Part shown: positions 8,711 to 18,421 of the stretch, piece by piece | Position numbering within the stretch: the stretch's first letter is position 1 | Layout of the letters: the number at the start of each line of letters is the position of its first letter | Assembly (NCBI RefSeq): GCF_002929355.1 | Contig: NZ_PJIR01000008.1 | Location: 124,001 to 188,000 of the forward strand | DNA: 64,000 nt | DNA from: Arthrobacter sp. B0490 | GTDB lineage: Bacteria; Actinomycetota; Actinomycetes; Actinomycetales; Micrococcaceae | Reading direction: 5' to 3' | Position numbers and translations under genes: made by a program | The notes under the pieces: model-generated | Seen by the model: only the letters and a program-made list of their open reading frames with translations | Told to the model about the DNA's origin: nothing | The model's database searches: none

Positions 8711-11707
8711 ATGCTCACCGTGCTGATCGCGATGTTCGCGCTGGCACTCGGAGCGCCCGTCCTCTTCTCCCGGCTCGGCAGATCCGCCTTCTTCGTCCTC
8801 GCCGCAGCACCCGCGGCGGCCTTCGCCTGGCTGCTCGTCGAGCTGCCGGGAGTCCTCGCCGCCGACCAGTCCGCGCCGACCGGCGCACCGGCCGCCCCGC
8901 CGTCGGTCGTCGTCCCGTGGATCCCCAGCCTCCAGCTCGAGCTCGCCTTCCGGCTCGACGCGCTCGCGGCCGTCCTCTGCATCCTGATCCTCGGCGTCGG
9001 GGCCCTCGTACTCTTCTACTGCGCGCGGTACTTCAAGAACGACGACCCCGACGTCGGCGCCTTCGGGGCGCAGCTCCTCGCCTTCGCGGCCGCGATGTTC
9101 GGGCTGGTCCTCGCCGACGACCTGATCCTGATGTTCATCTTCTGGGAACTCACGACGATCCTCTCCTACCTGCTCATCGGCTACTCACGGCACCGCCTCT
9201 CCGCCCGCCGGTCCGCCCTGCAGGCCCTCATCATCACGACCTTCGGCGGCCTGGCGATGCTCGTGGGACTGGTCATGCTGGGTCAGGAGGCGGGGACCTA
9301 CCGCATCTCGGAGATCCTCGCGGACGCCGAACGCCTCGTGGCGCGCGGGACGCTCGTGGACGTCGCGATCGCCCTGGTGCTGGTCGGAGCCGTCACCAAG
9401 TCGGCGCTGGTCCCGTTCCACTTCTGGCTGCCCGCAGCCATGGCGGCGCCGACCCCGGTCAGCGCGTACCTCCACGCCGCGGCGATGGTGAAGGCCGGGG
9501 TCTTCCTCGTCGCCCGCTTCGCCCCCGGCTTCAGCGAGACGGCGTTCTGGCATCCCCTGATCTTCGTGCTCGGCATGGCGACGATGCTGCTCGGCGGCTG
9601 GCGGGCGCTGCGGCAGTTCGACCTCAAGCTCGTCCTGGCGTACGGGACCGTGAGCCAGCTCGGCTTCCTCACCATGGTGGTGGGGCTCGGCGGGCGGGAC
9701 GGCGCCGTCGCCGGCCTGGGCCTGCTCCTCGCCCACGGTTTCTTCAAGGCGACGCTCTTCCTCGTGGTCGGCATCATCGACCACCAGTCCGGGACGCGCG
9801 ACCTCCGCGTCCTGTCCGGCGTGGGGGCCACCTCGCCCGTGCTCTTCGCCGTCGCCCTCGTGGCCGCGGGATCCATGGCAGGTGTCCCGTCGCTGCTCGG
9901 GTTCGTCGCGAAGGAATCGGTGTTCGAGGCGCTCGCGCACCGGGCCGAGGGTGGCCTCGCCGGGATCCTGCTCCTCGGCGGCATGGTGCTCGGGTCCATC
10001 CTCACGTTCGCCTACAGTGCGCGGTTCGTGTGGGGGGCCTTCGCGCTCAAGCACGGCCGGGCGCGGACCACCTTCAAGCGCGTCCGCGTCTCCTTCGTGC
10101 TGGCGCCCGCCCTGCTCGCCGTCGCCTCCGTGGTGTTCGGCCTCTGGCCCGCACCGCTCGACAGCGTCGTCCAGCCGTACGCCACCCTCTTCGCGTCCGA
10201 CGGCGCCGCGCCGCACCTGGCCCTGTGGCACGGCTTCGGGCTCCCGCTGCTGCTCTCCGGCATCACCCTGGCCGCCGGAACGGCGCTCTACCTCTTCCGC
10301 AGGCCCTTCGAGCGGTTCCAGGGGCGCCTCCCGTCGATGCGTGAGGCGGAAGTGGTCTACCGGTCGGTGATCGGCGTGCTCGACGACGTCGCCGTCTGGA
10401 TCACCGGACGGACGCAGCGCGGTTCCCTGGCGTTCTACCTCTTCGTCATCCTCACCACCGCCGTCGTCACGCCGCTGACCGCCCTCGTCATCTTCGACGC
10501 CCCGCTGCCCACCGGCTTCAGGATCGCCCAGTCCCCGGCGCAGGTCGTGGTGGCGGGTGCCGTCATCGTGGGGATCGTCGCGGCGCTGCGCTCGAACAAG
10601 CGCTTCATGGCGGTGCTCATGGTCGGGATCACCGGCTACGGCATGGCGGCGATGTTCGCCCTGCACGGGGCACCCGATCTCGCGCTGACGCAGATGCTCG
10701 TCGAGACGATCGTGCTCGTGGCCTTCGTGCTCGCCCTGCGGTCGCTGCCCGCGAGGCTGTGGAACCGCGCCGAGAGCCGGCACCGCCTGCTGCGCGCAGG
10801 GTTGGGCATCGCGTTCGGCGGCATCATGGCCGTCATCGCGATGTCGGCGATGGCCTCCCGGAACGCCGCCCCGATCTCGCTCGCCTACCCGCAGCTGGCC
10901 TACGACGACGGCGGCGGCGCGAACGCCGTCAACGTGCTGCTCGTGGACATCCGCGCCTGGGACACCCTCGGCGAGATCACCGTGCTGGCCCTCGCCGCCA
11001 CCGGCGTCGCCAGCCTGATCTTCATCAGGGGCCGCAGCGACCACCGGCGCCGGGCCGACGGCGTCGAGGACGGGTCGGTGGACAGGGGCCAGGAACTCCT
11101 CGACGCCCGTGGCCGTTCGGGCGCCGCGCTCGCGCTCGCGGCCCGCTTCGCGGACGTCCCGCGCGACCCGTGGCTCGTCGCCGGGCGGACCCTCGCCCCC
11201 GAGCGCCGGTCGATCATCTTCGAGGTCGTCACGCGGCTCCTCTTCCACACCATCATCCTGCTGTCCGTCTACCTGCTCGTCGCGGGCCACAACCTGCCCG
11301 GCGGGGGCTTCGCCGGAGGGCTCACCGCCGGAATCGCCCTGGCCATCCGCTACCTCGCGGGAGGCCGCTTCGAACTCGCCGAGGCGAGCCCGGTGAGCGC
11401 CGGCACCCTGCTCGGCGTCGGGCTCGCGATCGTGTCCGTGACCGCCGCAGCGCCGCTCTTGTTCGGCGGCGCCGTCCTCGAGAGCTACATCCTCGAGTTC
11501 TGGCTGCCCGTGTTCGGCGACGTGAAGTTCGTGACGTCCACCGTCTTCGACATCGGCGTGTACATCATCGTCGTCGGGCTGGTGCTCGATGTCCTCCGCA
11601 GCCTGGGCTCCGAGATCGACGAGCGCAGCGAGTCCGACGATCCCGTCGAGGAGGACTCCGGGGCGGACGCCCTCGTCCCGCCCGCCACCGAGGGGATCCG
11701 GCCATGA
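8711..11707 (+). CDS. mrpA: Mrp Na+/H+ antiporter subunit A with fused MnhB domain
   Basis: A 998-residue polytopic protein. The N-terminal two thirds is a NuoL/MrpA-type proton channel: Glu in FIFWELTTILSYLLIG, Lys in VTKSALVPFHFWLPAAM and the PTPVSAYLHAA block. The C-terminal third (from about residue 820) carries an MrpB domain (HNLPGGGFAGGLTAGI), so the usual separate mrpB is absent. Start MLTVLIAM at 8711 was chosen over an upstream in-frame ATG because it begins with the first membrane helix. First gene of mrpACDEFG; the complex exchanges Na+ for H+ in alkali and salt tolerance. Confidence 0.94.
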   Translation: MLTVLIAMFALALGAPVLFSRLGRSAFFVLAAAPAAAFAWLLVELPGVLAADQSAPTGAPAAPPSVVVPWIPSLQLELAFRLDALAAVLCILILGVGALVLFYCARYFKNDDPDVGAFGAQLLAFAAAMFGLVLADDLILMFIFWELTTILSYLLIGYSRHRLSARRSALQALIITTFGGLAMLVGLVMLGQEAGTYRISEILADAERLVARGTLVDVAIALVLVGAVTKSALVPFHFWLPAAMAAPTPVSAYLHAAAMVKAGVFLVARFAPGFSETAFWHPLIFVLGMATMLLGGWRALRQFDLKLVLAYGTVSQLGFLTMVVGLGGRDGAVAGLGLLLAHGFFKATLFLVVGIIDHQSGTRDLRVLSGVGATSPVLFAVALVAAGSMAGVPSLLGFVAKESVFEALAHRAEGGLAGILLLGGMVLGSILTFAYSARFVWGAFALKHGRARTTFKRVRVSFVLAPALLAVASVVFGLWPAPLDSVVQPYATLFASDGAAPHLALWHGFGLPLLLSGITLAAGTALYLFRRPFERFQGRLPSMREAEVVYRSVIGVLDDVAVWITGRTQRGSLAFYLFVILTTAVVTPLTALVIFDAPLPTGFRIAQSPAQVVVAGAVIVGIVAALRSNKRFMAVLMVGITGYGMAAMFALHGAPDLALTQMLVETIVLVAFVLALRSLPARLWNRAESRHRLLRAGLGIAFGGIMAVIAMSAMASRNAAPISLAYPQLAYDDGGGANAVNVLLVDIRAWDTLGEITVLALAATGVASLIFIRGRSDHRRRADGVEDGSVDRGQELLDARGRSGAALALAARFADVPRDPWLVAGRTLAPERRSIIFEVVTRLLFHTIILLSVYLLVAGHNLPGGGFAGGLTAGIALAIRYLAGGRFELAEASPVSAGTLLGVGLAIVSVTAAAPLLFGGAVLESYILEFWLPVFGDVKFVTSTVFDIGVYIIVVGLVLDVLRSLGSEIDERSESDDPVEEDSGADALVPPATEGIRP

Positions 11708-12195
11708 CCGTCGACATCACCCTGATCGTGCTCATGGCCGTCTTCTTCGCCGCCGGCATCTACCTCCTGCTCGAGCGCAGCCTCACCAGGGTGCTGCTCG
11801 GCCTGATCCTCCTCGGCAACGGCGCGAACATCCTCCTCCTCTCCATGAGCGGGGGCGGGGGCAAGTCCCCGCTCTACGTCTCCGGGACCCCCGCGGAGGA
11901 CTACACCGACAGCCTGCCGCAGGCGCTGATCCTGACGGCGATCGTCATCACGTTCGCCGTCACGGCGTTCATGCTCGGCATCATCTACCGCTCCTGGGTG
12001 CTCGGGCGCCAGGACGACGTGCAGGACGACCCCGAGGACCGCCGGGTCGCGGACCAGCCCAGCTACGACTACGAGGACGACGCCGACATCGCCGCCGACA
12101 CCACCGAATTCTCCGACGACGGGTCAGCCCCCGAACCGGCCGGGACGTCCGCGTCCGGCGGGGACCGCGCCGACCGGCCGGAGGACACCCCGTGA
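11704..12195 (+). CDS. mrpC: Mrp antiporter subunit C
   Basis: 163 residues; ATG 11704 overlaps the mrpA stop. Three hydrophobic helices in the first 100 residues with the NuoK-like core LLGLILLGNGANILLLSMSG and SLPQALILTAIVITFAVTAF. About 60 further residues form an acidic, disordered tail not needed for the core fold, as is common in actinobacterial MrpC proteins. Confidence 0.93.
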   Translation: MTVDITLIVLMAVFFAAGIYLLLERSLTRVLLGLILLGNGANILLLSMSGGGGKSPLYVSGTPAEDYTDSLPQALILTAIVITFAVTAFMLGIIYRSWVLGRQDDVQDDPEDRRVADQPSYDYEDDADIAADTTEFSDDGSAPEPAGTSASGGDRADRPEDTP

Positions 12196-13802
12196 TCGCT
12201 GCCGACCTCGCCCCCCTCGCCGTCGTCCTGCCGTTCCTCGGGGCCGCCGTGACCTTCCTGCTCCTCCGCCACTCGCGGGCGCAGCGCGCGGTCAGCATCA
12301 CGACCCTCAGCATCACCCTGCTGATCGAGGTCGTCATGCTCCTCGCCGCGCCGTCCGCCGGGACCCACGCGGTGCGGCTCGGGGGCTGGGCGCCGCCGTT
12401 CGGGATCGTGCTCGTGGTGGACCAGTTCTCCGCGCTCATGCTCGTCGTCTCGTCCGCCGTCAGCCTCGCGGTGCTGATCTACGCCGCGGGCCAGGGCATG
12501 GCCGACGGCGACGAGGACGGCCCGGTGTCGATCTTCCATCCCACCTACCTGATCCTCGTCGCCGGGGTGTCCAACGCCTTCCTCACGGGCGACCTCTTCA
12601 ACCTGTACGTCGGCTTCGAGATCCTCCTCACCGCCAGCTACGTCCTGATGACCCTGGGCGGGACGGCGCCGCGCATCCGGGCGGGCGTGACGTACGTCGT
12701 CGTCAGCGTGGTGTCCTCGATGCTGTTCCTCATCGCCATCGCGATGATCTACGGCGCCACCGGGACGGTCAACATGGCGGACCTCGCGGTGAAGCTGGAG
12801 TCGGTGGACCCTGCGACGCAGCTGGTGCTGCACCTCATGCTGCTCGTGGCCTTCGGCATCAAGGCAGCCGTCTTCCCGCTCTCCTTCTGGCTGCCGGACT
12901 CCTATCCGACGGCGCCCGCGCCCGTGACCGCGGTGTTCGCCGGCCTGCTCACCAAGGTGGGCGTGTACGCCATGGTCCGGGTGGAGACACTGCTCTTCCC
13001 CGGCGACCGCATCAACACCCTCCTCATGGTGGTCGCCCTGCTCACGATGATCGTGGGGATCCTCGGTGCCCTCGCGCAGTCCGACCTCAAGAGGCTGCTG
13101 TCCTTCACCCTCGTCAGCCACATCGGGTACATGGTCTTCGGACTGGCCATCTCCACGCGGATCGGACTCGGTGCCGCCGTCTACTACGTGGCGCACCACA
13201 TCACCGTGCAGACGAGCCTGTTCCTCGTCACGGGTCTCATCGAGCGCCGCGGCGGCACGGCGAACATGGACCGGCTCGGCGGACTCGCGAAGCTCTCGCC
13301 GCTCCTCGGCATCCTCTTCTTCCTGCCGGCCATGAACCTCGCGGGCATCCCGCCCTTCTCGGGCTTCCTCGGCAAGCTCGGGCTCATCCAGGCCGGGGTG
13401 GAGCTCGGGACGCCGCTCGCCTACGTGCTGGTGGCCGGAGGAGTGCTCACGAGCCTGCTCACGCTGCTGGTCATGGCGCGCGTCTGGAACCGCGCCTTCT
13501 GGCGCAGCCCGGCCGACGCGGAGGACCCGGACCCCATCCTGCTCGCCAGCAAGGCCGACGGCTCCAGCGTGGGGACCTCGCGCCACGTGACCGGCGAGGA
13601 GACCGGGAAGTTCGCGGGCAAGGATCCCGTCACGCTGCTGCCCGGGACCATGACCGGCCCCACCATCGGCCTCGTGGCGCTCGGACTCGCCCTCACGCTC
13701 CTCGCCGGCCCCCTCTTCACCCTGAGCGACGACGCGGCCCAGGAGATGCTCGACCGCACCCCCTACATCGAGGCCGTGCTCGGAGTGGGGGCCGACGGAT
13801 GA
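12192..13802 (+). CDS. mrpD: Mrp antiporter subunit D
   Basis: 536 residues from GTG 12192, overlapping the mrpC stop (GTGA). NuoM/N-like ion channel with key blocks GDLFNLYVGFEILLTASYVL (conserved Glu), GIKAAVFPLSFWLPDSYPTA (conserved Lys) and FTLVSHIGYMVFG. An extramembrane loop near residues 440-480 is hydrophilic. It works with MrpA as the second proton-translocating subunit. Confidence 0.94.
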   Translation: MIAADLAPLAVVLPFLGAAVTFLLLRHSRAQRAVSITTLSITLLIEVVMLLAAPSAGTHAVRLGGWAPPFGIVLVVDQFSALMLVVSSAVSLAVLIYAAGQGMADGDEDGPVSIFHPTYLILVAGVSNAFLTGDLFNLYVGFEILLTASYVLMTLGGTAPRIRAGVTYVVVSVVSSMLFLIAIAMIYGATGTVNMADLAVKLESVDPATQLVLHLMLLVAFGIKAAVFPLSFWLPDSYPTAPAPVTAVFAGLLTKVGVYAMVRVETLLFPGDRINTLLMVVALLTMIVGILGALAQSDLKRLLSFTLVSHIGYMVFGLAISTRIGLGAAVYYVAHHITVQTSLFLVTGLIERRGGTANMDRLGGLAKLSPLLGILFFLPAMNLAGIPPFSGFLGKLGLIQAGVELGTPLAYVLVAGGVLTSLLTLLVMARVWNRAFWRSPADAEDPDPILLASKADGSSVGTSRHVTGEETGKFAGKDPVTLLPGTMTGPTIGLVALGLALTLLAGPLFTLSDDAAQEMLDRTPYIEAVLGVGADG

Positions 13803-14347
13803 ACCGCCGCCACATCCCGCTGATCACCGAGCTCCCGCTCGTCATCTGGCTCGTGCTCGTGTGGGGCGCCCTCTGGCAGGACTTCAGTCCGGGGAACCTG
13901 GTGTTCGGCGCCCTCATCGCCTACGTCGTCGTGAACTTCTTCTATCTCCCGCCCGTCGAGCTGACGGGCCGCTTCAGCGTGCTCTGGCTGGTGCCGTTCC
14001 TCGGGCGGTTCCTCCTCCAGCTGGTCACGGCGAGCGTCCAGGTGTTCTGGCTCGCGGTGACGCGGGGCCCGACGCTCCGCAACGCCGTGGTGGCCGTCGC
14101 CCTGCGCAGCCACTCCGACTTCCTGGTCACCGCCACCGGCCACGCCATCTCGCTGATCCCGGGGTCGCTGGTGCTCGAGGTGGACCGCTCGACGTCCACG
14201 CTCTACCTCCACTGCCTCAACGTGGCCTCCGTGGAGGACGCCGAGGCCGTCCGCCGCGATGTCCGGGCCACGGAGGCCTGGCTCATCCGCGTCATGGGGA
14301 GCTCCAGGGACCTCGCAGCGCTCCGGGCCGAGGAGGCGAGCCGATGA
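13799..14347 (+). CDS. mrpE: Mrp antiporter subunit E
   Basis: 182 residues, overlapping mrpD by four bases (ATGA). Two to three N-terminal helices followed by a soluble part with the MrpE signature GHAISLIPGSLVLEVDRST. Usual size and position for the subunit. Confidence 0.93.
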   Translation: MNRRHIPLITELPLVIWLVLVWGALWQDFSPGNLVFGALIAYVVVNFFYLPPVELTGRFSVLWLVPFLGRFLLQLVTASVQVFWLAVTRGPTLRNAVVAVALRSHSDFLVTATGHAISLIPGSLVLEVDRSTSTLYLHCLNVASVEDAEAVRRDVRATEAWLIRVMGSSRDLAALRAEEASR

Positions 14348-14601
14348 CCGTCGTGGCGTATGTCATGGGAGGAATACTCTCCGTGGCGGCGGCCCTCGCG
14401 CTCTACCGGGCGGTGCGCGGACCCTCGATCCTCGACCGCGTGCTGGCACTCGACGTCGTCCTGGCCATCATCGGCGCGGCGCTCGTCCTGAACATGGTGG
14501 TGAACCGGCACCTCGACAACCTGATCCTGCTCGTCACGATCTCGCTCATCGGGTTCATCGGCTCCGTCACCGTGGCCCGCTTCGTGACGGACAGGAAGTA
14601 G
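14344..14601 (+). CDS. mrpF: Mrp antiporter subunit F
   Basis: 85-residue protein with three helices; ATG overlaps the mrpE stop. The block GPSILDRVLALDVV and the following helix with LLVTISLIGFIGSVTVARF are typical of MrpF. Confidence 0.93.
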   Translation: MTVVAYVMGGILSVAAALALYRAVRGPSILDRVLALDVVLAIIGAALVLNMVVNRHLDNLILLVTISLIGFIGSVTVARFVTDRK

Positions 14602-14605
14602 CGGC

Positions 14606-15010
14606 ATGGTCCACGACGTCGTCGTCTCGGCGCTCCTCATCGGCGGGGCCCTGATGTCCCTCGCAGCGGGCATCGGCCTCGTCCGCTTCCCCGACCTGCT
14701 CTCCCGGATGCATGCCGCCACCAAGCCGCAGGTCCTCGGGCTCCTGCTCCTCCTGCTCGCGCTGGCCGTCGACAACAGGAGCTGGATCCTGGTGCCCGTC
14801 CTCGTGCTGTGCTGGGTGTTCCAGCTGCTCACCAGTCCCGTCTCGGCGCACATGGTCGGCCGGGCGGGCTACCGCACACGGCACCTGCGGCGCGACCTGC
14901 TCACCCTCGACGAGCTCGACGACGTCGTCGCACGGGCCGCCGACGGCGACCACGGAGGTCCCGGCAGGACCGATGCCCCCGATGGGGGTGCCGGCGGCGA
15001 TCGGACGTGA
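14606..15010 (+). CDS. mrpG: Mrp antiporter subunit G
   Basis: 134 residues beginning four bases after mrpF. Three helices with the MrpG motif GLVRFPDLLSRMHAATKPQVLG. The last about 35 residues are charged and Gly/Asp-rich. It closes the operon. Confidence 0.92.
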   Translation: MVHDVVVSALLIGGALMSLAAGIGLVRFPDLLSRMHAATKPQVLGLLLLLLALAVDNRSWILVPVLVLCWVFQLLTSPVSAHMVGRAGYRTRHLRRDLLTLDELDDVVARAADGDHGGPGRTDAPDGGAGGDRT

Positions 15011-15077
15011 TCGCCTGCATCATCCCCTCGCGCGAAGTGCGCCAGGGCTGGTGCCGTCCGCGCGGGGGAGGAATAGC

Positions 15078-15089
15078 ATGGACGCCTGA
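15078..15089 (+). other. Minimal upstream ORF (Met-Asp-Ala-stop) coupled to the LuxR-type gene
   Basis: A strong GGGGAGGA site is followed at ideal distance by ATG 15078, which encodes only three residues before TGA. That TGA overlaps the ATG of the long downstream gene (TGATG). The long gene has no ribosome site at proper spacing of its own, so it may be translated by termination and reinitiation. Confidence 0.45.
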
Positions 15090-16729
15090 TGGGCACGGGC
15101 GGCGGTGCAGGGCCAGTCGAGACCGGGCGGGAAGCGTACGCCCGGGGTGACTGGCGCACGGCCTACACGTCCCTCGGGGCCGCCGGGCCGTCGTCCCTCG
15201 CCGTCGACGACCTCGAGGCGCTTGCGAGGTCGGCGTGGTGGCTGGGCCTGGTCAAGGAGAATCTGGAGCTCTCGGAAGAGGTGTTCCACCGCCGCCGGGC
15301 GGCGTCGTCGCCGGAGGCGGCCGCCATGACCGCGCTGGAGCTGGGCCTGCAGTGGGTACTCCGCGGGGACGTGACCGTCGGATCGGGCTGGGTCAGCCGG
15401 GCCCGCAGGATCCTGCGGGACGTGCCCGAAGGGCCGGCGCACGGCTATCTCCACTACCTCGAGGCGGCCGTGGAGCTCGAGTTCGCCGGCGTGCTCTCCC
15501 GGCCGGCATATCCCGAGCAGCTCCAGGACATGGGCCGGCGCTTCGGGGAACCCGCCCTCGTGTCCCTGGGGCTCGTGTTGTCCGGGCTCGCCAACCTCCG
15601 GGCGGGCAGCACGGACGTCGGTTTCGCCGAACTGGACGAGGCGATGCTCCCGGTCCTCGCGGACCGGGTCCCGCTGGTGTGGGTGGGAGACATCTACTGC
15701 ACCGTCATCCACCTCTGCCACGAGCTGGCGGACTACCGTCGCATGCTGGCATGGACCGCGGCGACCGAGCGCTGGTGTGCCCGCGTGGGGAACGAGGTGA
15801 TGTATTCCGGCGTGTGCCGTGTGCACCGGCTCGAGCTGATGAGCATCGAGGGCGGCTGGGACGAGGTGGAGCCGCGCATCGAGCAGGAGAGCGAGCAGCT
15901 CGCCGTCCGGAACGTGTGGGCGGCGGGGGAGGGGTTTTACCAGCTGGGGGAGCTCCGGCGGCTGCGCGGAGACCCTACGGGGGCCCGCACCGCCTACGAC
16001 CGGGCGGAGTCGCTCGGCATCGACCCGCAGCCGGGCAGGACCCTGCTGGACTTCGCCGCCGGACGGTCCGAGCAGGCCTGGAGCGCGCTGTCCTCGTCCC
16101 TGGGGTCCCGGCATCGGATCGGCCGGGTACGCCTGCTGCCCGCGGGCGTCGAGATCGCCCTGGCCACCGGCCGTACGGCCCAGGCGGACGCGCTGGCCGC
16201 GGAACTGGAGACGGTGGCCGGACAGTGCGCCAGCCCGGGCTTCGAGGCGTGGGCCGCCTCCGCCCGGGGCATGGTGCTGCTCAGCCGTCGGCGTCCGGCA
16301 GGAGCCCTCGAAGCCCTCGAGAGGGCAGCGCGGTTCTACCGCAGCATCGGTGCCCGCCACGACCTGGGGCGGGTCCTCCTCTGGCAGGGGAGCGCGCTGG
16401 AGGAGTTGGGCCGCGGCGAGTCGGCCCGGCGCAGCGTCGCCGCGGCGGAGGCCATCTTCCGGGAGCTGGGCGCAGCGCCCGTCGCCGTCCGCCACCGGGC
16501 GGCGAGCGCGCCGGGAGGACTGACCGCCCGCGAGGTCGAGGTCCTGGGCGCCGTCGCCGCCGGCAGCTCCAACCGCGACGTCGCAGCGCAGCTGTTCATC
16601 AGCGAGAAGACCGTCGGCCGGCACCTGGCGAACATCTTCGTGAAGATCGGGGTGTCCTCCCGGACCGCTGCCGCCGCGTGGGCCCACGATCACGGGCTGG
16701 CGCGACTGGGATCCGGTGCCATCCGCTGA
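15089..16729 (+). CDS. LuxR-family transcriptional regulator with long helical-repeat N-terminus
   Basis: 546 residues. The C-terminal about 70 residues (476-546) are a LuxR/GerE helix-turn-helix: GLTAREVEVLGAVAAGSSNRD and FISEKTVGRHLANIFVKIGV. The preceding 470 residues are Ala/Leu/Arg-rich and look like TPR-type helical repeats, with no kinase P-loop seen, so it is not a full MalT/LAL ATPase. The effector is unknown. It lies 138 bases upstream of the FAD-linked oxidase in the same direction, a pairing that suggests control of that gene. The start overlaps the stop of a three-codon ORF. Confidence 0.82.
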   Translation: MGTGGGAGPVETGREAYARGDWRTAYTSLGAAGPSSLAVDDLEALARSAWWLGLVKENLELSEEVFHRRRAASSPEAAAMTALELGLQWVLRGDVTVGSGWVSRARRILRDVPEGPAHGYLHYLEAAVELEFAGVLSRPAYPEQLQDMGRRFGEPALVSLGLVLSGLANLRAGSTDVGFAELDEAMLPVLADRVPLVWVGDIYCTVIHLCHELADYRRMLAWTAATERWCARVGNEVMYSGVCRVHRLELMSIEGGWDEVEPRIEQESEQLAVRNVWAAGEGFYQLGELRRLRGDPTGARTAYDRAESLGIDPQPGRTLLDFAAGRSEQAWSALSSSLGSRHRIGRVRLLPAGVEIALATGRTAQADALAAELETVAGQCASPGFEAWAASARGMVLLSRRRPAGALEALERAARFYRSIGARHDLGRVLLWQGSALEELGRGESARRSVAAAEAIFRELGAAPVAVRHRAASAPGGLTAREVEVLGAVAAGSSNRDVAAQLFISEKTVGRHLANIFVKIGVSSRTAAAAWAHDHGLARLGSGAIR

Positions 16730-16867
16730 CGGGGCGATACCGCGAGGGCGGGCGAAGATACATGATTTGCCCGATGCCGGGTCCTCCACCGCCTCCCTAG
16801 TCTCGATGCAGCGGCACAAGGATGCGCCGCCGGACCCGAGGGGTCACCCCACGAAGGAGGCAAGGAC

Positions 16868-18289
16868 ATGACGACGATCCATGGAAGTGAAGCGGAGCAG
16901 CAGACCCTCGACGCCCTGCGCCGGCTGCGGACCCGGCTCACCGGGTCCCTCATCGAGCCGGGGGATCCGCTCTACGACGAGGCGCGGAAGGTGTGGAACG
17001 GGATGATCGACCTGCATCCCCGCGCCGTCGTCCGCGCAGGATCCGTGGCGGACATCGACCCCGTCCTCGCGGCGGTCCGCTCCACCGGACTGCCGCTGGC
17101 CGTGCGCGGCGGAGGCCACAACATCGCCGGCCACGGCACGGTGGACGGCGGCATCGTGCTGGACCTCGGCGGACTCCGGGGCGTGACGGTCGATGCCCGG
17201 CGCCTCCTCGTGACCGTCGAACCCGGGGCGACCCTTGCGGACGTGGACCGCGCCACTGCCGGTCACGGGCTCGCCGTCCCGCTCGGGGTGATCAGCGGCA
17301 CCGGTGTGGCAGGGCTGACACTCGGCGGGGGTGTGGGGTGGCTGACCCGCACCGACGGCCTGACCCTCGACAACCTCGTGTCCGTCGACCTCGTCACGGC
17401 GGAGGGAGAGCATGTCCGCGCCGGTGAGCAGGAGAACCCGGAGCTGTTCTGGGGCCTGCGTGGAGGGGGCGGCAACTTCGGTGTGGCGTCCTCCTTCACC
17501 TTCCGTGCCCGCCCGCTGCCGTCGGCCGTCCTCGGCGGCAACTTCTTCTACCGGCGCCCGCGCTGGAAGGAGGCACTCGGTGCGTTCGACCGCTGGTCGA
17601 CCGACCTGCCGGACGAGATGAATCCCATCGTCTCCTTCCTGGTGCTCCCGGCGGAGCTCGGGATGGGGGACGAACCGTGGATGGTGGTCGGGTTCGCCTG
17701 GGCGGCGGAGGACCACGGGACGGGCCTCGAGTACATCGAGCGGTTGAGGGACCTCGCGCCGCCGGACGAGGAGGAGGTGGGGCCGGCGGACTGGCTCGAG
17801 TGGCAGTCGGCGATGGACGCGCTGTTCCCGCGGGGCTCCCGCGGGTACTGGAAGAACGTGTCCTTCTCCCGGCTGGACGACGACGTCGTCGACGTCCTGG
17901 CCGGTTTCGCGTCCGAGGTGACCTGGGCGGGGACCGGCATCGACATCCACCTGATGGGTGGGGCGTTCGGCCGGGTCGGCGAGGATGCCACCGCCTTCCC
18001 GAACCGGTCGGCCCGGTACTGGCTGAACATCTACGGCTTCTGGCAGGACGCCGGCGAGGACGGGCGGCTGAGCGCCTTCGCGCGGAGGGCCCATGCACTC
18101 ATGCAGCCCTTCGCGGACCGCGGGCAGTACCTCAACTTCATGGGCGCAGACGCCGGGATCGATGCGCGGGAGGCCGCGCAGCAGACCTACGGCCCGGACA
18201 TCCTCGCGCGCCTGACGGCACTGAAGGATCACCATGATCCGCACAACCTGTTCCGCCGCAACCACAACATCCCGCCGACCCGCGCCTGA
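16868..18289 (+). CDS. FAD-binding oxidoreductase, berberine-bridge-enzyme family
   Basis: 473 residues with a perfect AAGGAGG-type ribosome site. PCMH-type FAD domain (about 45-225) with RGGGHNIAGHG; His84 is the predicted 8-alpha-histidyl FAD attachment. The second, cysteinyl attachment of bicovalent members is missing (LGVISGTGVAG has no Cys), so a singly linked FAD is expected. The C-terminal BBE motif (YGPDILARLTALKDHHDPHNLF) packs near the flavin. Members oxidise sugars, alkaloids or aromatic alcohols; the substrate is unknown. Probably controlled by the LuxR-type neighbour. Confidence 0.9.
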   Translation: MTTIHGSEAEQQTLDALRRLRTRLTGSLIEPGDPLYDEARKVWNGMIDLHPRAVVRAGSVADIDPVLAAVRSTGLPLAVRGGGHNIAGHGTVDGGIVLDLGGLRGVTVDARRLLVTVEPGATLADVDRATAGHGLAVPLGVISGTGVAGLTLGGGVGWLTRTDGLTLDNLVSVDLVTAEGEHVRAGEQENPELFWGLRGGGGNFGVASSFTFRARPLPSAVLGGNFFYRRPRWKEALGAFDRWSTDLPDEMNPIVSFLVLPAELGMGDEPWMVVGFAWAAEDHGTGLEYIERLRDLAPPDEEEVGPADWLEWQSAMDALFPRGSRGYWKNVSFSRLDDDVVDVLAGFASEVTWAGTGIDIHLMGGAFGRVGEDATAFPNRSARYWLNIYGFWQDAGEDGRLSAFARRAHALMQPFADRGQYLNFMGADAGIDAREAAQQTYGPDILARLTALKDHHDPHNLFRRNHNIPPTRA

Positions 18290-18337
18290 GGTTCCCGTCT
18301 GCCCGCCCTGCCCCGTGCCGGCCTGTCAAGCCGTGGT

Positions 18338-18367
18338 GGGGAGGCGCCGCCACCGCGGTGCCTCCCC
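18338..18367 (+). terminator. Hairpin after the FAD oxidase
   Basis: Two 12-base arms (GGGGAGGCGCCG and CGGTGCCTCCCC, one G-T pair) around a 6-base loop, 48 bases after the stop. No T-run follows, as is usual in GC-rich actinobacteria. Confidence 0.6.
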
Positions 18368-18421
18368 CCCGTGGACGGTAGGGTTTCCGATGATCACGGG
18401 GTACTGGAGTTAGGGTCGGCA

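Noticed and set aside
9185..11290. 701-residue open frame antisense to mrpA
   Set aside because: Composition typical of antisense shadows (Asp, Glu, Arg, His, Gly); mrpA is clearly the real gene.
12069..13586. 505-residue open frame antisense to mrpD
   Set aside because: Same reason; no ribosome site and no family resemblance.
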